Below, piece by piece: positions 1 through 11,042 of a stretch of DNA of 64,000 nucleotides. Positions within the stretch are counted from its first letter, which is position 1; every line of letters begins with the position of its first letter. The stretch is from assembly GCA_947311845.1 (NCBI GenBank), contig CAMZMU010000062.1, positions 44,970,030 to 45,034,029 of the forward strand, written 5' to 3'. A model generated the notes under the pieces. It saw only the letters and a list, made by a program, of their open reading frames with translations. It had not been told where the DNA came from and made no database searches. A program made the translations under genes and the position numbers. Origin of the DNA: Poa pratensis (lineage: Eukaryota; Streptophyta; Magnoliopsida; Poales; Poaceae).

Positions 1-49
1 AGATGATCACCGGTTGCCAATATCATTGACATGCCATTGCCCTCATACA

Positions 50-2436
50 CTACATCTTACTGCTGCTGCCTCTGCGAGTGAGCCCCATCTCCTTGGCAAG
101 CTTCCGGAGGACGTTCTTCTGGACCTTGCCGGTGGACGTCTTGGGCAGGTCGGCGTGGAACACGACGGTCTTGGGCACCATGTAGCCCGGCATGCGCTCC
201 CGGCACCACGACATGACACCGGCCGCCGCGTCACCGCCGCGCCGTGCTTGAGGCTCACGAACGCGCACGGTGTCTTGCCCCAGAAATCGTCGGGCTGAGC
301 CACCACCGCCGCCTCGTTTAGCGCCGGGTGGCGGTACAACACGGACTCTACCTCCACGCTGCTGATGTTCTCCCCACCGCTGATGATCACGTCTTTGGAC
401 CGGTCCCGGATCTCCAGGTACCCGTCCGGGTGTATCACGGCCACGTCCCCCGTGTAGAACCACCCGTCGTCCGGATCGCCGCCCTCGTCGCCTCCTCGTC
501 GTTGAAGTACCCCAGCATCATAGTTTTAAATAGCCGGCTATTGCATTTAGTCCCGGCAATTTTAAAAGCTATGAAAGGCTATAGCCGGACTATAGCGCGG
601 CTATGACCTTATAGCCATTTTGATAAATAATGATAAAAAATTAAATTTTGGGAGCATATATTCGTATATATCAATAATTTATTGATTCATCACATATTAA
701 CATAGTCACATAAGAGATACGAATATAAGAGATACGAATAACGAGAGTACTGAACTTAGTTATGTCCACATATTGCAAATATTCAGTAGCAGCTATTCAG
801 GGCATAGTTCTGACAAATGTTACATAACCATCAAAATCAATTAGCATGTAGCGAAATTAAGTTCAAGATATAGTTATGTGCACATATTACACGCCAACAA
901 CAATATAGGGTTGAGTTTTGCTCCAAATATGATTGAGCGGACAATTTTGGTCCAAATATTTTGGGCGCCTAAGCCAAAAATTTAGCGGCTATGAGACTAA
1001 ATCGGAGCTAAATCAATTTAGCCGGGCTATTAGCGGCTATTATCACTATAGCCTATGAAGGCAATAGCCGTGAAGGCTCTCGAAAGGCTATAGTCGGACT
1101 ATAGCCAAGCTATAGCCGGCTATTTAAAACTTTGCCCAGCATGATGCAGCCGCCACGGAGCACGATCTCTCCCATCGTGGGGCCGTCTCTAGCACGCTGC
1201 GACCTGTCTCGCCGTCGACGATGTCCACCTCGGCCATACCCGGAGTGCGGACGCCCTGTCTCGCCTTGAGCCGCGCGCGCTCCGACGCGGGTAGCCTGTT
1301 CCACTCCCCCTTCCACGCGCACGACAGCACAATCCCCACCGTCTCCGTCAGCCCGTACGCGTGGCTAACGTCGAAGCCGATAGACTCCGTGCGGTGCAAC
1401 ACGGCGGCCGGCGGGGACGCGCTGGCCGTGAGGATCCGTACCTTCCCCGGGAGCGCCCTCCGCACACCCTCCGGCGCGTTGGCAAGCATGTTGAGCACCA
1501 CGGGCGCGCCGCAGAGATGCGTGACCCCGCGTCGGGCGATGGTCTCGTAGACCTCGCCGGCGTCGACGCGGCGGAGGCAGACGTTGGTGCCGCCCACCAC
1601 GGCCATGCCCCAGGGGAAGCTCCACCCGTTGGCGTGGAACATGGGCAGCGTCCACAGGTAGGTCGGCCGCTCTGGCACGGACCAGTCCACAAGCGAATCC
1701 AGTGTCACAGGAAGATGCCGCGGTGGCAGTGCACGACCCCCTTGGGCGCCGACGTGGTGCCGGAGGTGTAGTTGAGTATCATCGGGCCCCACTCGCTCGC
1801 CGGCCGGACCCACGAGAACTCCGGGTCGCCCGTCTCCAGGAGCCTCTCGTACGTCATCAGAGCCGCGTCTGGCGCCGGAGGGAGCTCCTTCTCGTGCGGG
1901 TCCTCGACTAGCACGACGCGCGGGGACGGATGCCCCGGCGGGAGGAGGCGGAGCGCGTCGTCGAGGACCGGGAGCAGAGCATGGTCGACGAGGACGAGCT
2001 TGGAGCCGGAGTGGCGGAGCAAGACGGAGACCGTTCGGGCGTCGAGGCGCGTGTTGATGGTGTTGAGCACGGCGCCGCTCATAGGCACCCCGAAGTGCAC
2101 CTCATACATGGCCGGCACGTTCGGCAGCAGCACGGACACCTTGAGAGATCAGTCACGCCATGGATCGAAGCACACCAAACTCAGTTCGATTTCATTCGTA
2201 ATCGACGGAGGTAATCAATGTAGGGGATGGGTGTGTGCTTACGACGTCGCGGCGGGAGATGCCGAGGCCCGAGGGAGACGAGGGCGGAGGCAGCGGCGGT
2301 AGGTCTGGGACCAGGTGAAGACGGTTTCGTGGTAGACGACGGAGGGGCACTCGCCGTACACGGTGGCCGCGCGCTCCAGGAAGCCCAGCGGCGTCAGCGC
2401 GCTCGAGTTGGCCGGGTTCACGCCGAGCTTGTCCAT
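50..2436 (-). pseudogene. AAE: Acyl-activating enzyme (AMP-dependent acyl-CoA synthetase), decayed
   Basis: The family activates short or branched carboxylic acids to acyl-CoA through an acyl-AMP intermediate. A first exon starts at 2436 (MDKLGVNPANSSALTPLGF). A donor follows GACGTC near 2242, and exon 2 starts at 2139. The AMP-binding signature YTSGTTSAPKGVV and the downstream LPMFHANGW and YGLTE motifs are clear. The C-terminal motif ([12 protein letters not shown], then [16 protein letters not shown]) is also present. The last residues, SKM, resemble a type 1 peroxisomal signal. The frame is broken at about 2290, 1710, 1190, 470 and 225, and a hAT MITE sits at 519-1134. Removing the MITE and one target copy restores frame locally ([11 protein letters not shown]). 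Recognisable parts cover nearly the whole family length. Clearly a pseudogene; the substrate of the ancestor cannot be told. Confidence 0.9.
519..1134. mobile_element. Non-autonomous hAT MITE inserted in the AAE pseudogene
   Basis: Terminal inverted repeats of 23 bp (CATAGTTTTAAATAGCCGGC... at 519-541, and its near-perfect complement at 1112-1134, one mismatch) bound a 616-bp element with no ORF. The flanks are an exact 8-bp duplication CCCAGCAT (511-518 and 1135-1142), as hAT transposases make. Internal copies of AGCCGGCTA/AGCGGCTA-type motifs repeat near both ends, another hAT trait (sub-terminal transposase sites). It interrupts the reading frame of the AAE gene on the opposite strand. Confidence 0.93.
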
Positions 2437-2929
2437 GGCCGCGTGATCCGAGCCGGACGAGGGATGGGCTCTCGCCGTCTCGCGACGACTTCAGCTGCGA
2501 CCACGGGCACTTGTTGACACGAGGCTTCGTCTCTCCCACGATTGAAGAAGGGGGGATGGAGGTTGTACATGGGCGACGGGGAATCGACGGCTGCGATCGG
2601 GTCAACAGATGCCGGTAGCTTCTAAGGACAAGCAAAGGCTGCGATCGCTGCAGAATAACCGAGGATGGGAATATTTTTCTGATCTCATGCACTGACGGGA
2701 AGATTAATTAACAGCTAGCTGCATTCCACTTGTCAACTTTCATTTTTTTTTGTCTGAGATGCCAAACTGGTTGACATTTTCCTTTGGCAACATTAAAGAT
2801 AGACCAGCATTTCTCTGGTAGACATTGTGACATCAACCCGTCTTTCAACTGGTATATAGATAAACAGCTAGGAACAGGAGCAACTAAAATCACATATCAT
2901 AAAATGTTGCGATGGTCTGTTCCGCAATC
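2437..2929. other. Upstream region of AAE pseudogene, no gene seen
   Basis: I see no convincing coding region, RNA gene or repeat here. The part next to 2436 would be the 5' UTR and promoter of the AAE pseudogene. Confidence 0.5.
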
Positions 2930-4299
2930 AAAGTAAGGTAAGTTCGTCCCGGATAGATGATTTTACGTAGATAACTTACATGGAGAATATTTTTCTTACT
3001 GAACCTTTCATTGAGGAAAAACTAAGAAAACAGTTTTCAAAATGGAACAAAATAAGGTCCCTTCTCTGCTGAGTTTTATCAAATATATAGGATGTCATTA
3101 AGTCGGATCTTCAAGAATTGTTTGGCTTTCTTTATGTCGGGGAACTAGATGTGTTTCGTCTTCATTTCGGTGAGATTATTTTGTTAGTTAAAACACAGAA
3201 CGGTCCCAACAATACATGTCGATCTCTATCTTCTTAATGCCATATTCAAAATTCACTAAGATCATAACTATTAGGATGAATTCGGTGCCACACCATGTGG
3301 TTCGACTGACTCAAACATTCGTAATGCATGGGAGAAACATCCTAGATGAGGTGGTGATACTTCAAAAGATGGTTTGTGAACTACATCGGAAATAATTGAA
3401 TGGTGTGATATTTAAAGTAGACTTTAAAAATCCAATAGACAAGATTAAATGGTCAATTCTTCAGCAAGCCCTGATAATGAAATGATTTTCAGAATTGTGA
3501 CATGTTTGGACCATAATTTTTTCACTCGAGGTAGTAAGCACATTAAAATCAATGACAATGTTAGTTGTTACTTCCAAACGAGAAAGGCATTAAAGCCAAG
3601 CAACCCATCATCACCCATACCTTTTAACGTATTGTCGAATATGTTAATTGTCATAATTGAGCACGTAAATATAGATGGTCAATTTGATAGAGTAGTTTCA
3701 CACCTAATAAATGGTGGATTATCTATCCTTCAATATGCAGATGGAACGACTCTCTATATGGATCACAACATCGACAAGGCTAGGAACATGGAATTAATAA
3801 TGTCAGTGTTTGAGCAGTTATCATGGCTGAAAAATTAATTTCCATAAGAGGGAATTGTTTTGTTTCGGGGTAACCCAATACACGACCGCTCAATATGATG
3901 AACTATTTGCTTGGGAGCAACGCAAGTTTCTGATTAGGTATTTCGGTATTCTGGTTCACTATTGGAGACTTAAAAATGCTGAATGGAAACAAGTGGAAGA
4001 GCTTATTGAGAAAAGACTGAGCAGTTGGAAACGAAAATTGCTTTTTTGTCAGTAGAAGGTTGGTTCTCATTAATTTCGTGCTAAGCAATATGGCATTGGA
4101 TGGAATACCATTCATCAAACTACCATAGCTGAGTTCTGCATAGATTGGACTACTTTACATGAAGGTTATTTTTGTATGGAATAGTGAAAAAAAAAGGTAC
4201 CAACTAGCTAGATGAGATGTGGTATGTGTTATCCAAGAGATTAGGAGGTTCTTGGGATTCACGACTTAGAAGTTAAGAATTGAGCTCTCCTTGGTAAAT
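2930..4299 (+). mobile_element. LINE (non-LTR retrotransposon) reverse transcriptase fragment, interrupted on its right
   Basis: Broken frames read as a plant L1-type reverse transcriptase. In order they show a FKMEQNKVPSP-like fingers motif near 3030, a FGEIILL-like motif near 3165, a VRLTQTFVMHGRNIL-like motif near 3300 and a VDFKNPIDKIKWS-like motif near 3420. The catalytic YADD appears as YADG near 3738, followed by RNMELIMSVFEQLS. The thumb and downstream LGIHDLEVKN region runs to 4299 with many stops. The second catalytic Asp is Gly, so the copy is dead. The next part of the protein resumes at 24802, about 20.5 kb away on the same strand, so the element was split by later insertions. 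No 5' end or target duplication could be placed. Confidence 0.85.
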
Positions 4300-4386
4300 C
4301 CCACACGGAGACCTAATAGAACTATTTCTCCCCTTTGGCACCGAAACGCCAAAAAGGGAAAAGAGCGATGCTACGGCCCAAGTAGA

Positions 4387-5886
4387 TCACTCCGACTCAG
4401 TGGCATCGTCATCACCAACATCGTCACCGCCATCAGCATCATCATCATCATTGTCCTCAAACTCAGCATCATCCTCTTCTGAAGACTCATAAGTACGGGC
4501 ACGAGTGTAGGATGGCCAGGAAGGGCCAGCAGAAGCTGTCTCCAGAAGATGAGACTCAAGCTGAGCCCATGGAAACTGAGAGCCCTCGTTCACTGATCAT
4601 AAGAGAGAGGAGCAGACACTGGGGGGTCATCTGCGAGGCGAGGAAGGCGCTTGAGAATGTTCTCCTGCCTAAGATAAGTGTCATACTGTCCCCTCCGGAT
4701 GTCCGCATTCATGCACAGGATGTTCGCTGGAACCAGTTCAGATTCTTGGGCGGAGCAAAGGAAGAAACCGGAGACTGACGGGTGGCGCCACGACGTGCAT
4801 CACCCATGAGGGAACCTCGGGCAGGAGCTACAGCAGCAGACGATGGAATGACCTCTTTCCTCTTCTGATAAACCCTCTTGTACGAATGGGGCTCCATAGA
4901 TACTTGCTGAAGTTGTGGTTCTTCATAGTGTCCTTGATGAGCATCATGATGTAAGGAGCATAAGGAATAGTGAGCCCACTGACCATAGATTCATTCAACT
5001 CACGAAAGATGAAATGCATCACATCCACTTTAAAATCAGCTTCAGGGTCTTCATTCTCAACAATGTTTTTAGCAAGGCAAAGCAGATTGGCAAGAGGAGC
5101 GACTATATTGTCATTGTTACCTCCACTGGGAGCAATAGTTGAGCGGAAGATGATCACAAGCTGGTCATAGAGGGGCAGGAGGCCCTATTTTTGGCCAATA
5201 ATTCCACCAGCCCCATACATGTCCTTCAATATGTTTTTATTTGGCTTCTCAACAGAGTGAATACGGTAACCACTAGGAGGAAGGTTGCTGCGGTAGGATG
5301 AATAGCCAAGGAGAGAAGCCATCCGAGCAAAGGAGGATGTACACTGAGTGCTACCCGACATCCATTTCATGGTCTTTTGATGGTCACTCTCGATCACCAA
5401 GGTGGAGAAAAACTGCAGAATCAGTGGCACATTGTAGGGACATTGCTTTTCAATGAGAGAAACCATGCCCATCTGTTCAATCACATCTGCAGCTTGAGCA
5501 TAGCTGGCCTTGGCCTTGATATCTCGCATTTTGTAGGGCTGCATCGGGCGAATAGGGTGGTGATAATGCTTATAGATGTCCTTGTATATATAGATCTGCT
5601 CCATGCACCAGAAGTTGGGATTTTCAATATTTTCATCTCTGGGCACATTCCTATACCAGTTGGACTGACGGACTCGGGCATAGTCAACGCTTGGCATGGT
5701 CAAGTAGTTGGGGCGAGTTTCCTTGCCCTTCTTCGAAGGTTTAGTGGCAACTTGCTTCTTCTTGGCTGGCAGTTTTTCTTTTCTAGCATGCTTCTTCGGA
5801 GGACTACCCGAACCACCTGTGAGATAGAGCAATAGATGGATAGCATAGATGAGTACACACAAGTCACAGAGCAAGGAATGGTACAA
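4387..5886 (-). pseudogene. Sirevirus envelope-like ORF (degenerate)
   Basis: A coding stretch lies after pol and before where the 3' LTR should be. It is open at 5886-5185, and an in-frame TAG at 5187-5185 is followed in the same frame by more coding sequence to about 4828. An acidic tail rich in D/E (about 4593-4387) follows in another frame. A lysine-rich segment (KKHARKEKLPAKKKQVATK) begins just after a possible splice acceptor near 5820. No membrane segment is obvious in the main part. Position is the main argument for calling it envelope-like. Such proteins in grass Sireviruses have no proven function. It cannot make a full product here. Confidence 0.6.
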
Positions 5887-5964
5887 TGTACACTAGGAGA
5901 GCATCCCTAAGTTGAGTCTACTTAGTCCTGGACAAATCAAAATGTGGCTGAAAACTATCAACTG

Positions 5965-6525
5965 TGCAATTTCGGAATATCCGAGTAAGTATGAATCGGA
6001 TAATCCGACTAGTCGGAATATCCGGTTCATACTGAATCGGAATATCCGAACTGAATCTGGCAGCAACAAATTGATTCAAGTCCTAGGTCTAGCAGTAGAT
6101 CGACAAAAAGGGGGGCTAGCCTAGTGTTCTAAGTACCAATGGGAACCACTACCACCAGCCAAAACAACTTCTTACAAAGATCTAGGTGAAGAACACCTAG
6201 GAGATGAGAGAGAAGAAGTTACCCTCGTCCATTGAGGAAAAAGCTTGGGTGAATGGGTTCCCGGGGAGGAGGAGCACCAAATCCGGCCAAGGGCCAGAGT
6301 TGGGGACGGCCGGAGATGCCGGGGAAGCGCGGGGAGACCAGGCGGCGGCGCTGGATGAGAGAGGAGGTCGGGGGTGGAAGAAACGCTCGAATGAGCCCTT
6401 CACCCGACCCCTGCTCTATTAGGCGACGAACCGCCAAATCGGATAATATGATCTTGACTTGGATCGGATAATCCGATAGTCGGATAATCCGAGCAAGTCT
6501 GGATCGGACAATCCGATTGTCAGGA
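5965..6525. repeat. Clusters of CGGATAATCCG-type motifs in pol-env spacer
   Basis: Two groups (about 5965-6055 and 6437-6520) hold roughly eight or nine copies of CGGATAATCCG or CGGAATATCCG, a near-palindrome. The same motif is arrayed in the LTR of this element (24255-24650). Between the groups is a GC-rich stretch with a short minus-strand ORF of unknown meaning. Confidence 0.75.
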
Positions 6526-7038
6526 TTTCGTTAGAAATTCTGGCCTGCTAAACCCTTTCTCCTCAGTTTCAAAATAAGACTTGTGTGCATAAGATGGAGT
6601 GTTTTTAGGAAAGATAGGCTTGGGATAAGATTGCCAAACTGACATTGGTACTACACACTCAAACTTGCAAGAATCGAACAAGGAAATGCCAAGATGAGTG
6701 GGTTTTCCATAAAACTAACAATAGGACCAAAATTCCAAATGATTTTCAATTAAGACCGAGAAGAACCAACTCTTCATAAAGAAGAGGGCGGTGGCCAAGG
6801 CCACCATGTATGAGTTTGTGGTGTGACACCGCGAAATGTATCTCGGGTTCACGACCACAACTCGTCATTTAAGCTCACAATTCATGAAATAAAAATATAG
6901 AGACAAAATGAGTTCTTACTATCGGCATAATGGGGGGAGGGATAGTCCAATGGATTAGGACCGCACTCCCCCTATGTCCATGCCTACATCCAAACCAAAT
7001 GAATATCGTCTAATATGGGTAGGTATGCAAGAAGTACA

Positions 7039-10000
7039 CTAAATCCAATTGCTTATGTCCACCACATTAAGTTCTCCTCTCAACTCCTTGAATCTTGCTT
7101 CACCAAGAGGCTTTGTGAACATATCGGCGAGTTGAAGCTTGGTGTTGACATACTTGATTGCAATATCACCCTTCTCAACATGATCTCGAATAAAATGATA
7201 CCGGATCTCAATATGCTTGGTCTTCCCATGAAGAACCGGATTGTGAGCAATTTTGATGGCACTTTCATTATCACATAAAAGAGGCACTTTGTCACAAATG
7301 ACACCATAATCCTTTAAAGTTTGCCTCATCCATAATAGTTGTGCACAACAACTTCCGGCGGCAATGTATTCGGCTTCGGTGGAGGACGAGGCCACACAAT
7401 TTTGCTTCTTAGAAGACCAACTCACAAGGGACCTACCAAGGAATTGGCAAGTGCCCGAAGTTGATTTTCTATCCATTTTGCAACCCGCCCAATCCGCATC
7501 CGAATAACCTACAAGATCAAAGCTTGTGCCATGGGGATACCAAAGACCAAAGTTAGGAGTATCCAACAAGTATCTTAGAATCCTTTTAACCGCGGTTTCA
7601 TGACTTTCCCTAGGACTTGATTGGAATCTTGCACACATACCCACACTAAACGTAATATCCGGTCTAGATGCACAAAGGTAAAGCAAAGATCCAATCATAG
7701 AACGATAAAGCTTTTGATCAACTTCCTTACCATCTGGATCTAAGTGAAGATCCGCCTTGGAGTCCATGGGAAACTTATATGGCTTGGCATTGTTCATGTC
7801 AAATTTCTTGAGCATGTCCTTAATATACTTGGCTTGACATAAGAATGTTCCTTCTCGAAATTGGTGGATTTCAAAGCCAAGAAAATAATTCAACTTTCCC
7901 ATCATGGACATCTCAAATTCCTTGGTCATTAGCTTGCCAAATTGATCACTAAATTCACGGTTAGTGGAACCAAAGATAATATCATCAACATATATTTGGC
8001 ATACGAAAAAATCTCCATTTACCCTTTTTGTAAAAAGAGTGGGATCTATTACCCCAATTTCAAAGCCACGGTCTACTAAGAACTCCTTGAGATGATCATA
8101 CCAAGCACGTGGAGCTTGCTTGAGCCCATAAAGAGCCTTATGTAGTAAGTAGACGTGGTTAGGAAATTTAGGGTCTTCGAAACCCGGAGGTTGTTTAACA
8201 TACACCAACTCATTTAGTGGACCATTTAAGAAAGCACTTTTAACATCCATTTGATATAAGACAATATTATGAGTAGATGCATAAGCAATTAGTAAGCGAA
8301 TGGATTCAAGTCTAGCAACGGGGGCATAGGTTTCACCGTAGTCGACTCCTTCGATTTGGGTGTAGCCTTGTGCAACCAATCTTGCTTTGTTGCGGATGAC
8401 TTGACCATGTGAGTCTTGCTTGTTCTTAAATATCCACTTGGTTCCAATGACATTATGGCATGTGTCTTTGGGTTTTTCAACTAATGACCATACTTTGTTG
8501 CGCTCGAAGTTGTTCAACTCTTCATGCATAGCCGCAACCCAATCCATATCTTCAAGAGCATCATATACCTTGAGAGGTTCTAAGCTAGACAAACAAGAGA
8601 CATGACCACAAAAGTTAGATAATTGTTTGCGTGTGGACACACCCCTACGAATACTCCCAAGGATATTTTCTTTGAAGTGGGAAAGATGATCCAATTTTGA
8701 TGCACGCCGGATGACCCGGCGTTCCATGGCTTGACCAATTGTTTCACCAACACAAATATCTTCATCATTGCCTTCATCTTGCTCATGGTCAACCCGAAGT
8801 GGAGTTCTTGGAGTTGTGGGTTCATTAAGTTTCGTTCACCACTAGAGTTGGGTGGGTCTTGACCATCTTCTTGATCATGTGAATGAATATCATGTTCTTG
8901 TTCTTGGATAGTTTCTTGATCAACTATTGAGGTGGATGGCTCAACTTGAGTAGAACTTGTTCCTTCTTCTTGAGTATCATCAATAGGTCCTTCAATAGGA
9001 ATAAGTTCTCCAATCCCCATAGTTCTTATGGCTTGAGATGGAGCATCATCACCTACATCATCATGATCAATATGCTCCGCTTGGGAGCCATTATCCTCGA
9101 CAAACTCCACGTTCATAGATTCTTCAACACACCCGGTGGATATGTTGTAGACCCTATAAGCATGAGACTTTGCGGCATATCCAACAAGTATACCATCAAA
9201 AGATCTAGATTCAAATTTAGCAATTTTGCAACCTTTAATGTAAACATGGCATTTGCAACCAAAGACTCGAAAGTAAGATACATTTGGCTTTTTACCGGTG
9301 AGGAGTTCATATGGTGTCTTTTCCATGAGAGGACGGAAGAAGAGCCGGTTTGAGTAGTGACAAGCGGTGTTGATGGCTTCGGCCCAAAAGTTGTATGGGG
9401 AATGAAATTCGGCCATCATAGTTCTTGCCATATCAATAAGAGTGCGGTTCTTCCTTTCGGCAACACCATTTTGTTGGGGAGTATATGCAGCGGAATATTG
9501 GTGTTGAATGCCCTCCCCACTTAGGAAATCATCCATAGTGTAATTCTTGAACTCCGTACCATTGTCACTTCTAATTGCCAAAATCTTGGAGTCATATTGG
9601 CGTTGAACTAGGGTTGCAAAGTCAATGAATATCTTTTGAGTTTCACTCTTCTTCTTGATGTAGAAAGTCCAACAATATCTTGAATAATCATCCACAATCA
9701 CCAAACAATATTTCTTGCCACCAAGACTATCATATGTGGGAGGCCCAAAGAGATCCATATGAAGGAGCTCCAAAGGCCTCTTAGTGGAGATAATGGTCTT
9801 CTTGGGGTGATTCTTTTCATGCATCTTTCCGGCTATGCAAGCACTACAAGACGATCTTTGGAAAAATTAACATCGGTTAGTCCTACCACGTGTCCACCTT
9901 TACAAGAGTTTGTAAATTTCTCATACCGACATGGCCTAGCCGGCGATGCCAAAGCCAACCCTTGTCGGATTTAGCCATTAGACACGTGGCAATTTGAGTG

Positions 10001-10497
10001 GTCTCTTTCGAGAAATCAACCACATACAAACCGTTCTCACGAAATCCAACAAAGGCTACTTTAAGAGATTTTGTGAAAAGGATGGTCACGTGGTATTTAT
10101 TAAAGATAATGGTGTAACCGGCATCGCATAATTGACCAACGGAAAGTAGATTATATGAAAGGGATTCAGCAAGGAGGACCTTCTCAATTGATAACTCCGG
10201 TGTGATCACCACCTTGCCATATCCCAATACCTTAAGTCTTGTATTGTTCCCAATGGTGACATGAGAGAATGAGAGTAATTGTTTCAATAAGCCCTTTACT
10301 ACTTCTTTGCTTCCGGTCATATGAGATGAGCACCCACTATCAATGAGCCATGAAGATCCACCGAAAGAAAAGCCCTACAATAAATCAAGTATTTGATTTA
10401 GGTACCCATTTTGGAATGGGTCCTCTTTTGTTAGTCACAAGGGTCTTTGGAACCCAAATAGCATAGTGATAATCATCTCCATATGAGGTACCAACAT
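7039..10497 (-). pseudogene. Sirevirus pol: GAG-pre-integrase, integrase, reverse transcriptase, RNase H
   Basis: Three open pieces lie in order on the minus strand. 10320-9883 has the GAG-pre-integrase region (LWHRRLGHVGMRNLQTL). 9824-8580 is the integrase core with its D, D and E in VDDYSR, RSDNGTEF and NGVAERKNR. 8727-7039 is the Copia reverse transcriptase with [11 protein letters not shown] and the catalytic YVDD, then RNase H with [10 protein letters not shown] and [15 protein letters not shown]. The pieces are out of frame with one another (near 9850 and 8700), so no single polyprotein can be made. The RT-RNase H piece is open for 562 codons, so decay is moderate. The part from 10497 to 10385 joins across the Gypsy insertion to 20947 onward. 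Confidence 0.93.
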
Positions 10498-10969
10498 TGA
10501 CGAGGTTATACTCTGCGCGTACCCCAGCATAAGGGTACCTGGTGCACGTGATGATCAAAGAAGCCCAAGGATTAATCGAAGCCCATGAAGAAAGGCCCAA
10601 GACGAAGAGTGTTTTCCAAGCTAGATCAAATAATAGTCGGTTAAGACTTTCCATACATGTAACCTTGGTCGGTTGTGTTTCCCGAGACCTAGCCTCCTAT
10701 ATAAAGGCTGGGAGGGTGATCGATCAAGGACAAGCAATCCATAGCCACCAGAATCTCGACGAGATCAGCGGCTCGTCGAACCTTTGTAACCTCATATTCA
10801 TACCATAAACACAGACAAGCAGGAAGTAGGGGTTTTACCTCACTCGAGGGCCCTGAACCTGGGTAAATCCAGCTTGTCAGCCGTCGATTCCACCGATACT
10901 ACGCGTTCTCTACCACACAATCAACCCTAGGTATAGCAACCATGGGATTGCCGAGGGCACACCTCGACA
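10498..10969 (+). repeat. Gypsy 5' LTR
   Basis: Begins TGACGAGG and ends CCTCGACA. It carries a TATA box (CCTATATAAAGG near 10698) that should drive the element. A transcribed part near the end includes GACAAGCAGGAAGTAGGG and CCTGAACCTGGGTAAATC, motifs also found in the LTR-like sequence at 30965-31810. Confidence 0.95.
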
Positions 10970-10970
10970 A

Positions 10971-10987
10971 TTGGCGCCGTCTGTGGG
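10971..10987 (+). other. Gypsy primer-binding site
   Basis: TTGGCGCCGTCTGTGGG starts one base after the left LTR. The TGGCGCC start is the usual complement of a tRNA 3' end in plant Gypsy elements. I did not assign the tRNA. Confidence 0.8.
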
Positions 10988-11042
10988 AACAGGTAGTATT
11001 GGGCTCACGGTTTCGCCGGTTTCATCATCAAGCGGCCACCCG

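Noticed and set aside
10385..10654. ORF spanning the Sirevirus-Gypsy junction as a novel fusion gene
   Set aside because: It simply crosses the insertion border; the AACAT target duplication and LTR end explain the join.
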